Source of the DNA: Owenia fusiformis
Taxonomy: Eukaryota; Annelida; Polychaeta; Sabellida; Oweniidae
Length of the DNA: 64,000 nucleotides
NCBI GenBank assembly: GCA_903813345.2
Contig: CAIIXF020000012.1
Coordinates: forward strand, 25,496,684 to 25,560,683
Reading direction: 5' to 3'
Shown here: piece after piece, positions 21,387 to 35,425 of the stretch
Numbering within the stretch: position 1 is the first letter of the stretch
Layout: each line of letters opens with the position of its first letter
Program-made: the position numbers and the translations under genes
The notes under the pieces: model-generated
Databases searched by the model: none
Seen by the model: only the letters and a program-made list of their open reading frames with translations
What the model was told of the DNA's origin: nothing

Positions 21387-24100
21387 GAAGTCTAATTTAC
21401 TTTGGGCTATGTACGGAATGCCAATTTTCGGACAAGCTGTACATCACATTGGTAGCAGCGACTAGTTTGCTATATTGTGAGACGTTCCTTAAGTATATAT
21501 TTTGGAGTATGCTCTTGAATGGATTTAATGAATGATGTTCCCGGTGGTGATATATTTTATATCTAATTCGTATTAAATCTATGATGCAGTTTATGCTCTG
21601 GAGGAAATGACATTTTTTCGGACCAGTCGTACGTAACGCTGGTTGCAGCATGATATTTGTTATTTAGTGAGATGTTTCAGGATACATTTTTACAATTGCC
21701 TTATCGAGGACTTGTTGATTGGTCTTTCTATTCGTGAGATATTGAGTATCTAATTTGTCATACAAGTCTGATTTACTTTGGGCCATGTACGGAATGTCAA
21801 TTTTCGGACCAGCTGTACATCGCACTGGTAGGAGCGACTAGTTTGATATATTGTGAGACGTTTATGTATATATTTTTACGTTTGTCAAAGGAGGGATGTA
21901 TCGATTGACTTCTCTGTTAGGGGGATATATAATATCCAATTCGTCTTAATTCGCTTATGCATTTCGCGCTCTTGACGAAATGTCAATTTTCCGACCAATC
22001 GTACGTCACACTGCTACATGCCAGTCCTTTGCAATTTTGTGAGACGTTTAAGTATATATTTAGGAGTATGCTCTTCAAAGGATTTAATGAATGATGTTCC
22101 CGTTCGTGACATATTTTATATCTAATTCGTCTTAAATCTATGATGCAGTTTGTGCTCTGGAGGAAATGTCAATTTTCGGACCAGTCGTACGTAACGCTGG
22201 TGGCAGCATGATATTTGTTATTTGGTGAGATGTTTCAAGATACATTTTTACATTTGCCCTACCGAGGACTTGTTGATTGGTCATTCTATTCGTGAGATAT
22301 TGAGTATCTGGTTTGTCATACAAGTCTGATTTACTTTGGGCTATGTACGGAATGTCTATTTTCGGACCAGCTGTACATCGCACTGGTAGCAGCGACTAGT
22401 TTGATATATTGTGAGACGTTTATGTATATATTTTTACGTTTGCCAAAGGAGGGATATATCGATTGATCTCCTTGTTAGGGAGATATATAATATCCTATTC
22501 GTTTTGAATCGCTTATGCAATTTGCGCTCTTGACGAAATGTCAATTTTCCAAACAGGTGTACGTCACCCTGCTACATGCCAGTCCTTTGCAATTTTGTGA
22601 AATGTTTAAGTATATATTTTGGAGTATGCTCTTGAATGGGTTTAATGAATGATGTTCCCGTTCGTGATATATTTTATATCTAATTCGTCTTAAATCTATG
22701 ATGCAATTTGTGCTCTGGTGGAAATGTAAATTTTCGGACCAGTCGTACATAACGCTTGTGACAGCATGATATTTGTTATTTAGTGAGATGTTTTGGGATA
22801 CATTTTTAGATTTGCCCTACCGAGGACTTGTTGATTGGTCATTCTATTCGTGAGATATTGAGTATCTAATTTGTCATACAAGTCTGATTTACCTTGGGCT
22901 ATGTACGGAATGTCAATTTTCGGACCAGCTGTACATCGCACTGGTAGTAGCGACTAGTTTGATATATTGTGAGTCGTTTATGTATATATTTTTACGTTTG
23001 CCAAAGGAGGGATGTATCGATTGCCTTCTCTGTTATGGGGATATATAATATCCAATTCGTCTTAAGTCGCTTATGCAATTCGCGCTCTTGACGAAATGTC
23101 AATTTTCCGACCAGTCGTACGTCACATTGCTACATGCCAGTCCTTTGCAATTTTGTGAGATGTTTAAGTATATATTTTGGAGTATGCTCTTGAATGGATT
23201 TAATATATGATGTTCCTGTTCGTGATATATTTTATATCTAATTCGTCTGAAATCTTTGATGCAGTTTGTGCTCTGGAGGAAATGTCAATTTTCGGACCAG
23301 TCGTACGTAACGCTGGTGGCAGCATGATATTTGTTATTTAGTGAGATGTTTCAAGATACATTTTTACATTCGTCCTACCGAGGACTTGTTGATTGGTCAT
23401 TCTATTCGTGAGATATTGATCATCTGGTTTGTCATACAAGTCTGATTTACTTTGGGCTATGTACGGTATGTCAATTTTCGGACCAGCTGTACATCGCACT
23501 GGTAGCAGCGACTAGTTTGATATATTGTGAGACGTTTATGTATATATTTTTACGTTTGCCAAAGGAGAGGTGTATCGATTGATTTCTCTGTTAGGGAGAT
23601 ATATAATATCCAATTCGTCTTAAATCGCTTATGCAATTTGGGCTCTTCACGAAATGTCAATTTTCCGACCAGTCGTACGTCACCCTGCTACATGCCAGTC
23701 CTTTGCAATTTTGTGAGACGTTTAAGTATATATTTTGGAGTATGCTCTTTAAAGGATTTAATGAATGATGTTCACGTTTGTGATATATTTTATATCTAAT
23801 TCGTCTTAAATCTATAATGCAGTTTGTGCTCTGGAGGAAATGTCAATTTTCGGACCAGTCGTACGTAACGCTGGTGGCAGCATGCTATTTGTTATTTAGT
23901 GAGATGTTTCAGGATACATTTTTACATTTGCCCTACCGAGGACTTGTTGATTGGTCATTCTATTCGTGAGATATTGAGTATCTAATTTGTCATACAAGTC
24001 TGATTTACTTTGGGCCATGTACGGAATGTCAATTAACAGACCAGCTGTACATCGCACTGGTAGCAGCGCCTAATTTGATATATTGTGAGACGTTTATGTA

Positions 24101-25183
24101 CGAGGGGTGATCCAAAAGTCTTGGACGCCCTGCTCTAATTTTGTTGGTTTTTGATAGAATAGCTTTAAACTTTCCAATAATAAAGACCAACAACCGAACT
24201 ACTTTGTGTATTAATTTCATGGAGAAATTATATATTTTATGTAGTTTTCTAGATAGTTTTTAATATAGGGAACCTGCCACCCGGAACGGTATTCGCACAT
24301 GGCATCTTTCAGCCTTAAATGTTGCCGCCATTTGACTTGTTTAGCAAGTCTTGACCACTATCCTTCTTTGAATTTCGAATGTTAAACCATGTTAGTTTAC
24401 TTCCTTTGTTACTTGGCAACCAATCAATTGTGCTTAATTATAATGTCACATACGACAATGGCCGTATATGTCAAATTCTAAGAAAATGAAATCAGACAAG
24501 CAACCCTCATTCTGGTATCATATTTTGCTCCAAGATGGCTGTTGAAATGCAGATTATGAAAGAAATCAAAGTGGAACAAAGAATACTACAAGATATTCTC
24601 ACTATTATTGACCTTTAGCAGCTACCATATTCACGATACAGTCTAGATATGGCTCCGTGTGATTTTCTTCCTTTTCTCCAAGTTGAAAAAAGGGTTGAAT
24701 GAAAATGTCTTTTACTCATTAGATCAGGTTTAGAGTGGCACTCCAGCAGCATTTGTAGATACATAAGCAATGGCGGTTTCATAAATGTCTTTCATTCACT
24801 GGTAAAGCGATATAAAATGTATTCAAATTCATGGAAAATATGTTGAAAAGTAGGTCTTAATATGTGAAGATGATGATGGCAGATAACACTCAGATTGAAA
24901 ATTGGAAATTCTCTCATATAGAGGTTGTGGACCTACACCTTAAAAGTATTTGCCATATTATAACAGTTGTGACGTGATTTGCTATATTTAAATACCGTTC
25001 CGGGTGGCAGGGACCCGGTATTAAAAAATGTTAAGAAAAGTAGCTAAAATATATCATTTTCTGTTGAGATTTATACACAAAGTTGTTAAGATGTCGGTCT
25101 TTATTATCTGAAAGTTTCATGTAATTATATTAGAAAATAGCAAAGTTAGAGCGGGGCGTCCAAGACTTTTGGATCAACCCTCG
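24101..25183 (+). mobile_element. 1,083-bp mariner-family element with ~190-bp TIRs
   Basis: The termini are CGAGGGGTGATCCAAAAGTC and the complement of CGAGGGTTGATCCAAAAGTC, flanked by TA (24099-24100, 25184-25185). The inverted repeat goes on for ~190 bp, to CCACCCGGAACGGTATT. The paralogous array segment at 51190-51290 has the same diagnostic base changes (GTCAATTAAC) but no element, an empty site. The offset between the two segments falls from 27,166 to 26,081 across it, exactly 1,083 plus 2. The interior holds a decayed transposase end. Non-autonomous. Confidence 0.95.
24625..24851 (+). pseudogene. Remnant of mariner transposase C-terminus
   Basis: Hand translation gives PYSRYSLDMAPCDFLPF, close to the PYSPDLAPxDF block around the last catalytic residue of mariner transposases. 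Out-of-frame stretches further on end with a GKYVEK-like sequence near 24845, the usual C-terminus. Stops and frameshifts are frequent. It supports assignment of the enclosing element to mariner; the N-terminal two thirds are missing. Confidence 0.65.
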
Positions 25184-28100
25184 TATATATTTTTACGTTT
25201 GCCAAAAGAGGGATGTATCGATTGACTTCTCTGTTAGAGGGGTATATAATATCCAATTCGTCTTAAATCCCTTATGTAATTTGCGCTCTTGACGAAATGT
25301 CAATTTTCCGACCAGTCGTACATCACACTTTTATATGCCAGTCCTTTGCAATTTAGTGAGACGTTTAGGTATATAGTTTTAAGTATGCTCTGTAATGGAT
25401 TTAATGAATGATGTTCCCGTTCGTGATGTATTTTATATCTAATTCGTCTTAAATCTATGATGCAGTTTGTGCTCTGGAGGAAATGGCAATTTTCGGACCA
25501 GTCGTACGTAACGCTGGTGGCAGCATGATATTTGATATTTAGTGAGATGTTTCAGGATGCATTTTTACATTTGCCCTACCGAGAACTTGTTGATTGGTCA
25601 TTCTATTCGTGAGATATTGAGTATCTAATTTGTCATTCAAGTCTGATTTACTTTGGGCCATTTACGGAATGTCAATTTTAGGACCAGCTGTACAACGCAC
25701 TGGTAGCAGCGACTAATTTGATGTATTGTGAGACGTTTATGTATATATTTTTACGTTTGCCAAAGGAGGGATGTATCGATTGACTTCTCTGTTAGGGGGA
25801 TATATAATATCCAATTCGTCTTAAATCGCTTATGCAATTTGCGCTCTTGACGTAATGTCAATTTTCCGACCAGTCGTACATCACACGTTTATATGCCAGT
25901 CCTTTGCAATTTTATGAGACGTTTAGGTATATATTTTTGAGTATGCTCTGTAATTGATTTAATGAATGATGTTCCCGTTCGTGATATATTTTATATCTAA
26001 TTCGTCTTAAATCTATGATGCAGTTTGTGCTCTGGAGGAAATGTCAATTTTTGGACCAGTCGTACGTAACGCTGGTGACAGCATGATATTTGTTATTTAG
26101 TGAGATGTTTTTGGGATACATTTTTACATTTGCCCTACCGAGGACTTGTTGATTGGTCATTCTCTTCGTGAGATATTGAGTATCTAATTTGTCATACAAG
26201 TCTGATTTACTTTGGGCCATGTACGGAATGTCAATTTTCTGACCAGTTGTACATCGCACTGGTAGGAGCGACTAGTCTGATATATTGTGAGACGTTTATG
26301 TATATATTTGTACGTTTGCCAAAGGAGGGATGTATTGATTGACTTCTCTGTTAGTGGGATATATAATATCCAATTCGTCTAAAATCGCCTAGCAATTTTC
26401 GCTCTTGACGAAATGTCAATTTTCCGACCAGTCGTACATCACACTTCTACATGCCAGTCATTTGCAATTTTGTGAGATGTTAAGGTATATATTTTTAAGT
26501 ATGCTCTGTAATTGATTTAATGAATGATGTTCCCGTTCGTGATATATTTTATATCTAATTCGTCTTAAATCTATGATGCAGTTTGTGCTCTGGAGGAAAT
26601 GTCAATTTTCAGACCAGTCATATGTAACGCTGGTGGCAGCATGATATTTGTTATTTAGTGAGATGTTTTAAGATACATTTTTACATTTGTCCTACCGAGG
26701 ATTTGTTGATTGGTCATTCTATTCGTGAGATATTGAGAATCTGGTTTGTCATACAACTCTGATTTACTTTGGGCTATGTAAGGAATGTCAATTTTCGGAC
26801 CAGCTGTACATCGCACTGGTTGCAGCGACTAGTTTGATATATTATGAGACGTTTAGGTATATATTTTTACGTTTGCCAAAAGAGGGATGTATCGATTGAC
26901 TTCTCTGTTAGGGGGATATATAATATCTAATTAGTCTTAAATCGCTTATGCAATTTGCGCTCTTGACGAAATGTCAATTTTCCGACCAGTCGTACATTAC
27001 ACTTCTACATGCCAGTCCTTTGCAATTTTGTGAGACGTTAAGGTATATATTTTTGAGTATGCTCTGTAATGGATTTAATGAATGATGTTCCCGTTCGTGA
27101 TATATTTTATATCTAATTCGTCTTAAATCTATGATGCAGTTTGTGCTCTGGAGGAAATGTCAATTTTCAGACCAGTCGTACGTAACGCTGGTGGCAGCAT
27201 GAAATTTGTTATTTAGTGAGATGTTTCAGGATACATTTTTACATTTGTCCTACCGAGGACTTGTTGATTGGTCATTCTATTCGTGAGATATTGAGTATCT
27301 GGTTTGTCATACAAGTCTGATTTACTTTGAGCTATGTACGGAATGTCAATTTTCGGACCAGCTGTACATCGCACTGGTAGCAGTGACTAGTTTGATATAT
27401 TGTGAGACGTTTACGTATATATTTTTACGTTTGCCAAAGGAGGGATGTATCAATTGACTTCTCTGTTAGGGGGATATATAATATCCAATTCGTCTTAAAT
27501 CGCTTATGCAATTTGCGCTCTTGACGAAATGTCAATTTTCCGACCAGTCGTACATCACACGTTTATATGCCAGTCCTTTGCAATTTTGTTAGACGTTTAG
27601 GTTTATATTTTTGAGTATGCTCTGTAATTGATTTAATGAATGATGTTCCCGTTCGTGATATATTTTATATCTAATTCGTCTTAAATCTATGATGCAGTTT
27701 GTGCTCTGGAGGAAATGTCAATTTTCGGGCCAGTCGTACGTAACGCTGGTGACAGCATGATATTTGTTATTTAGTGAGATGTTTTGGGATACATTTTTAC
27801 ATTTGCCCTACCGAGGACTTGTTGATTGGTCATTCTCTTCGTGAGAGATTGAGTATCTAATTTGTCATACAAGTCTGATTTACTTTGGGCCATGTACGGA
27901 ATGTCAATTTTTGGACCAGTTGTACATCGCACTGGTAGGAGCGACTAGTCTGATATATTGTGAGACGTTTATGTATATATTTGTACGTTTGCCAAAGGAG
28001 GGATGTATTGATTTACTTCTCTGTTGGTGGGATATATAATATCCAATTTGTCTAAAATCGCCTAGCAATTTTCGCTCTTGACGAAATGTCAATTTCCGAC

Positions 28101-31100
28101 CAGTCGTACATCACACTTCTACATGCCAGTCATTTGCAATTTTGTGAGATGTTAAGGTATATATTTTTGAGTATGCTGCGTAATGGATTTAATGAATGAT
28201 GTTCCCGTTCGTGATATATTTTATATCTAATTCGTCTTAAATCTATGATGCAGTTTGTGCTCTGGAGGAAATGTCAATTTGCAAACCAGTCATATGTAAC
28301 GCTGGTGGCAGCATGATATTTGTTATTTAGTGAGATGTTTTAAGATACATTTTTACATTTGTCCTACCGAGGACTTGTTGATTGGTCATTCTATTCGTGA
28401 GATATTGAGTATCTGGTTTGTCATACAAGTCTGATTTACTTTGAGCTATGTACGGAATGTCAATTTTCGGACCAGCTGTACATCGCACTGGTAGCAGCGA
28501 CTAGTTTGATATATTGTGAGACGTTTATGTATAAATTTTTACGTTTACCAAAGGAGGGATGAATCGATTGATTTCTCTGTTAGGGAGATATACAATATCC
28601 CATTCATCTTAAATCGCTTATGCAATTTGTGCTCTTGACGAAATGTCAATTTTCCGATCAGTCGTACGTCACCCTGCTAAATGCCAGTCCTTTGCAATTT
28701 TGTGAGACGTTTGAGTATATATTTTGGAGTATGCTCTTGAATGGATTTAATGAAGGATGTTCCCGTTCATGATATATTTTATATCTAATTTGTCTTAAAT
28801 CTATGATGCAGTTTGTGCTCTGGAGGAAATGTCAATTTTCGGACCAGTCGTACGTAACGCTGGTGACAGCATGATATTTGTTATTTAGTGAGATGTTTTG
28901 GGATACATTTTTACATTTGCCCTACCGAGGACTTGTTGATTGGTCATTCTATTCGTGAGATATTGAGTATCTTATTTGACATAATGTCCTACAAGTCTGA
29001 TTTACTTTGGGCCATGTACGGAATGTCAAATTTTCGGACCAGCTGTACATCGCACTGGTAGGAGCGACCAGTTTGATATATTGTGAGACGTTTATGTATA
29101 TATTTTTACGTTTGCCAAAGGAGGGATGTATCGATTGACTTCTCTGTTAGGGGGATATATAATATCCAATTCGTCTTAATTCGCTTATGCAATTCGCCCT
29201 CTTGACGAAATGTCAATTTTCCGACCAATCGTACGTCACACTGCTACATGCCAGTCCTTTGCAATTTTGTGAGACGTTTAAGTATATATTTAGGAGTATG
29301 CTCTTCAAAGGATTTAATGAATGATGTTCCCGTTCGTGACATATTTTATATCTAATTCGTCTTAAATCTATGATGCAGTTTGTGCTCTGGAGGAAATGTC
29401 AATTTTCGGAACAGTCGTACGTAACGCTGGTGGCAGCATGATATTTGTTATTTAGTGAGATGTTTCAAGATACATTTTTACATTTGCCCTACCGAGGACT
29501 TGTTGATTGGTCATTCTATTCGTGAGATATTGAGTATCTGGTTTGTCATACAAGTCTGATTTACTTTGGGCTATGTACGGAATGTCAATTTTCGGACCAC
29601 CTGTACATCGCACTGGTAGTAGCGACTAGTTTGATATATTGTGAGTCGTTTATGTATATATTTTTACGTTTGCCAAAGGAGGGATGTATCGATTGACTTC
29701 TCTGTTAGGGGGATATATAATATCCAATTCGTCTTAAGTCGCTTATGCAATTCGCGCTCTTGACGAAATGTCAATTTTCCGACCAGTCGTACGTCACATT
29801 GCTACATGCCAGTCCTTTGCAATTTTGTGAGATGTTTAAGTATATATTTTGGAGTATGCTCTTGGATTGATTTAATGAATGATGTTCCTGTTCGTGATAT
29901 ATTTTATATCTAATTCGTCTGAAATCTTTGATGCAGTTTGTGCACTGGATGAAATGTCAATTTTCGGACCAGTCGTACGTAACGCTGGTGGCAGCATGAT
30001 ATTTGTTATTTAGTGAGATGTTTCAAGATAGATTTTTACATTTGTCCTACCGAGGACTTGTTGATTGGTCATTCTATTCGTGAGATATTGAGTATCTGGT
30101 TTGTCATACAAGTCTGATTTACTTTGGGCTATGTACGGTATGTCAATTTTCGGACCAGCTGTACATCGCACTGGTAGCAGCGACTAGTTTGATATATTGT
30201 GAGACGTTTATGTATATATTTTTACGTTTGCCAAAGGAGAGGTGTATTGATTGACTTCTCTGTTAGGGAGATATATAATATCCAATTCGTCTTAAATCGC
30301 TTATGCAATTTGCGCTCTTGACGAAATGTCAATTTTCCGACCAGTCGTACATCACACGTTTATATGCCAGTCCCTTTGCAATTTTGTGAGACGTTAATGT
30401 ATATATTTTTGAGTGTGCTCTGTAATTGATTTAATGAATGATGTTCCCGTTCGTGATACATTTTAAATCTAATTCGTCTTAAATCTATGATGCAGTTTGT
30501 GCTCTGGAGGACCAGTCGTACGTAACGCTGGTGACAGCATGATATTTGTTATTTAGTGAGATGTTTTGGGATACATTTTTACATTTGCCCTACCGAGGAC
30601 TTGTTGATTGGTCATTCTATTCGTGAGATATTGAGTATCTAATTTGTCATACAAGTCTGATTTACTTTGGGCCATGTACGGAATGTCAATTTTCTGACCA
30701 GCTGTACATCGCACTGGTAGCAGCGACTAGTTTGATATATTGTGAGACGTTTATGTATATATTTTTACGTTTACCAAAGGAGGGATGAATCGATTGATTT
30801 CTCTGTTAGGGAGATATACAATATCCCATTCATCTTAAATCGCTTATGCAATTTGTGCTCTTGACGAAATGTCAATTTTCCGATCAGTCGTACGTCACCC
30901 TGCTAAATGCCAGTCCTTTGCAATTTTGTGAGACGTTTGAGTATATATTTTGGAGTATGCTCTTGAATGGATTTAATGAAGGATGTTCCCGTTCATGATA
31001 TATTTTATATCTAATTTGTCTTAAATCTATGATGCAGTTTGTGCTCTGGAGGAAATGTCAATTTTCGGACCAGTCGTACGTAACGCTGGTGACAGCATGA

Positions 31101-34100
31101 TATTTTTTATTTAGTGAGATGTTTTGGGATACATTTTTACATTTGCCCTACCGAGGACTTGTTGATTGGTCATTCTATTCGTGAGATATTGAGTATCTTA
31201 TTTGACATAATGTCCTACAAGTCTGATTTACTTTGGGCCATGTACGGAATGTCAAATTTTCGGACCAGCTGTACATCGCACTGGTAGGAGCGACCAGTTT
31301 GATATATTGTGAGACGTTTATGTATATATTTTTACGTTTGCCAAAGGAGGGATGTATCGATTGACTTCTCTGTTAGGGGGATATATAATATCCAATTCGT
31401 CTTAATTCGCTTATGCAATTCGCCCTCTTGACGAAATGTCAATTTTCCGACCAATCGTACGTCACACTGCTACATGCCAGTCCTTTGCAATTTTGTGAGA
31501 CGTTTAAGTATATATTTAGGAGTATGCTCTTCAAAGGATTTAATGAATGATGTTCCCGTTCGTGACATATTTTATATCTAATTCGTCTTAAATCTATGAT
31601 GCAGTTTGTGCTCTGGAGGAAATGTCAATTTTCGGAACAGTCGTACGTAACGCTGGTGGCAGCATGATATTTGTTATTTAGTGAGATGTTTCAAGATACA
31701 TTTTTACATTTGCCCTACCGAGGACTTGTTGATTGGTCATTCTATTCGTGAGATATTGAGTATCTGGTTTGTCATACAAGTCTGATTTACTTTGGGCTAT
31801 GTACGGAATGTCAATTTTCGGACCACCTGTACATCGCACTGGTAGTAGCGACTAGTTTGATATATTGTGAGTCGTTTATGTATATATTTTTACGTTTGCC
31901 AAAGGAGGGATGTATCGATTGACTTCTCTGTTAGGGGGATATATAATATCCAATTCGTCTTAAGTCGCTTATGCAATTCGCGCTCTTGACGAAATGTCAA
32001 TTTTCCGACCAGTCGTACGTCACATTGCTACATGCCAGTCCTTTGCAATTTTGTGAGATGTTTAAGTATATATTTTGGAGTATGCTCTTGGATTGATTTA
32101 ATGAATGATGTTCCTGTTCGTGATATATTTTTTATTTAATTCGTCTGAAATCTTTGATGCAGTTTGTGCACTGGATGAAATGTCAATTTTCGGACCAGTC
32201 GTACGTAACGCTGGTGGCAGCATGATATTTGTTATTTAGTGAGATGTTTCAAGATAGATTTTTACATTTGTCCTACCGAGGACTTGTTGATTGGTCATTC
32301 TATTCGTGAGATATTGAGTATCTGGTTTGTCATACAAGTCTGATTTACTTTGGGCTATGTACGGTATGTCAATTTTCGGACCAGCTGTACATCGCACTGG
32401 TAGCAGCGACTAGTTTGATATATTGTGAGACGTTTATGTATATATTTTTACGTTTGCCAAAGGAGAGGTGTATTGATTGACTTCTCTGTTAGCGAGATAT
32501 ATAATATCCAATTCATCTTAAATCGCTTATGCAATTTGCGCTCTTGACGAAATGTCAATTTTCCGACCAGTCGTACATCACACGTTTATATGCCAGTCCC
32601 TTTGCAATTTTGTGAGACGTTAAGGTATATATTTTTGAGTGTGCTCTGTAATTGATTTAATGAATGATGTTCCCGTTCGTGATACATTTTAAATCTAATT
32701 CGTCTTAAATCTATGATGCAGTTTGTGCTCTGGAGGACCAGTCGTACGTAACGCTGGTGACAGCATGATATTTGTTATTTAGTGAGATGTTTTGGGATAC
32801 ATTTTTACATTTGCCCTACCGAGGACTTGTTGATTGGTCATTCTATTCGTGAGATATTGAGTATCTAATTTGTCATACAAGTCTGATTTACTTTGGGCCA
32901 TGTACGGAATGTCAATTTTCTGACCAGCTGTACATCGCACTGGTAGGAGCGACTAGTCTGATATATTGTAAGACGTTTATGTATATATTTTTACGTTTGC
33001 CAAAGGAGGGATGTGTTGATTGACTTCTCTGTTAGTGGGATATATAATATCCAATTCGTCTTAAATCGCTTATGCAATTTGCGCTCTTGACGAAATGTCA
33101 ATTTTTCGACCAGTCGTACGTCACACTGCTACATGCCAGTCCTTTGCAATTTTGAGAGACGTTTAAGTATATATTTTGGAGTATGCTCTAGAATGGATTT
33201 AATGAATGATGTTTCCGTTTGTGATATATTGTATATCTAATTCGTCTAAAATCTATGATGCAGTTTGTGCTCTGGAGGAAATGTCAATTTTCGGACCAGT
33301 CGTACGTAACGCTGGTGGCAGCATGATATTTCTTATTTAGTGAGATGTTTCAAGATCCATTTTTACATTTGCCCTACCGAGGACTTGTTGATTGGTCATT
33401 CTATTCGTGAGATATTGAGTATCTAATTTGTCATTCAAGTCTGATTTACTTTGGGCCATGTACGGAATGTCAACTTTCGGACCAGCTGTACATCGCACTG
33501 GTAGCAGCGACTAGTTTGATATATTGTGAGACGTTTATGTATATATTTTTACGTTTGCCAAAGGAGAGGTGTATTGATTGACTTCTCTGTTAGGGAGATA
33601 TATAATATCCAATTCGTCTTAAATCGCTTATGCAATTTGCGCTCTTGACGAAATGTCAATTTTCCGACCAGTCGTACGTCACCCTGCTACATGCCAGTCC
33701 TTTGCAATTTTGTGAAATGTTTAAGTATATATTTTGGAGTATGCTCTTGAATGGGTTTAATGAATGATGTTCCCGTTCGTGATATATTTTATATCTAATT
33801 CGTCTTAAATCTATGATGCAATTTGTGCTCTGGTGGAAATGTCAATTTTCGGACCAGTCGTACATAACGCTGGTGACAGCATGATATTTGTTATTTAGTG
33901 AGATGTTTTGGGATACATTTTTACATTTGCCCTACCGAGGACTTGTTGATTGGTCATTTATAATTGAGATATTAAGTATCTAATTTGTCATACTAGTCTG
34001 ATTTACTTTTGGCCATGTACGGAATGTCAATTTTCTGACCAGCTGTACATTGCACTGGTAGGAGCGACTAGTCTGATATATTGTGAGACGTTTATGTATA

Positions 34101-34452
34101 TATTTTTACTGGAGGAAATGTCAATTTTCGGACCAGTCGTACGTAACGCTGGTGGCAGCATGATAATTCTTATTTAGTGAGATGTTTCAAGATCCATTTT
34201 TACATTTGCCCTACCGAGGACTTGTTGATTGGTCATTCTATTCGTGAGATATTGAGTATCTAATTTGTCATACAAGTCTGATTTACTTTGGGCTATGTAC
34301 GGAATGTCAATTTTTGGACCAGCTGTACATCGCACTGGTAGCAGCGACTAGTTTGATATATTGTGAGACGTTTATGTATATATTTTTACGTTTGCCAAAG
34401 GAGGGATGTATCAATTGACTTCTCTGTTAGGGGGATATTTGATGTGATAACC

Positions 34453-35425
34453 AATGAAATTATGGCAAAGAGCGAATATGTCACTTTAACTGAACTTAAT
34501 AATAATTTGAATGCAACAAACAGTGTTGATATGTCTATGGTACATTGTAATATTCGAAGCCTGCCATCAAATCAATGGAAATTAACCAATTTATTGTCAT
34601 CACCTGATAAGGGAGTATCAATTGTAGGCCTTTCTGAGACATGGCTCTATGAGGACCAAGAATCACAGTATTCCAAACTAAATTTTAATGGCTATTTTAA
34701 ATCAAGATCAACTAGAGGGGGTGGTGTTGGCTTCTATATCAAGGATACAATTCATGTTAAAGAAAGGCCAGATCTTCAATAATTAATAATTTCGGTTGTG
34801 ATGTACTAACAATTGAGGTAATTGTAAACAATGGTAAAAACATTCTCTTAACTTGCATATATAAGCCTCCGAATGTTGATATTGATGAATTTAACAATGG
34901 TTTAGAAGTATATTTAAATAATATCTCAAGAGAAAACAAAACAATCTACGTAATGGGCGATTTTAATATTGACTTATTTAAGACTAATCAGCATGAACCA
35001 ACTGAAAACTTTTACAACACCATGACTTCTTATAATTTAATACCACTTATTTATAAAGCAACCAGGGTTACTTCAAGTACAGCAACTTTAATTGACAACA
35101 TTTTTACAAATGATTCTAAAAATGGCTTATGTGGAATAATTTTCAATGACATCTCAGATCACTTCCCAATATTTGCTACTTTTAATAAAACAATCCATCA
35201 GATTAAAGTTGTCAAGAAATCAATTAGGAAATACTCTGAAAATAATCTTATTACCTTTCAGGAAAAATTATCAAATGAATCATGGACAGATACAATAAAT
35301 AGTGATGATACAAATGCCTCTTATAACCTATTTGAAGATCGCTTAAAGGAAATATATGATGAAAGTTTTCCAACAAAAACAGTATCTATTAAATTATATA
35401 ATAACAATGAAAAACCTTGGATCAG
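34453..35425 (+). pseudogene. LINE endonuclease domain, frameshifted
   Basis: The first frame (to 34782) has MVHCNIRSL (Asn), LSETW (catalytic Glu) and GGGVGFYI. It breaks after KERPDLQ; the protein goes on in another frame with LLTCIYKPPNVD, then YVMGDFNIDL (about 34950), TLIDNIFTN and ISDHFPIFATF (catalytic Asp-His). This is the exonuclease-endonuclease-phosphatase fold used for target nicking. The frame ends with NNEKPWISSATHF. In CR1/L2 proteins the sequence after a PWIT/PWIS motif normally runs ~100 or more residues before the NxFNxFF block; here it joins within a few residues, implying an internal deletion near 35430. Confidence 0.85.

Larger units (their letters stand above)
21387..34438 (-). 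repeat. Satellite array, 558-bp three-monomer higher-order repeat (part 1)
   Basis: Monomers of ~186 bp occur in fixed order. A: GTACGGAATGTCAATTTTCG ... AAAGGAGGGATGTATCGATT ... ATATATAATATCC. B: CCGACCAGTCGTACGTCACA ... GATGTTCCCGTTCGTGATAT. C: GTCGTACGTAACGCTGGTGG ... CGAGGACTTGTTGATTGGTC ... TTGTCATACAAGTCTGATTT. The trio repeats every ~558 bp with high identity, unlike the divergent flanks. All three share GTCAATTTTCSGACCAG and a GTGAGACGTTTA-like block. A broken monomer join lies near 34109, where A jumps directly into C. It is interrupted at 24101-25183 by a mariner relative. Function is unknown; structure is that of homogenised satellite DNA. Confidence 0.95.
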
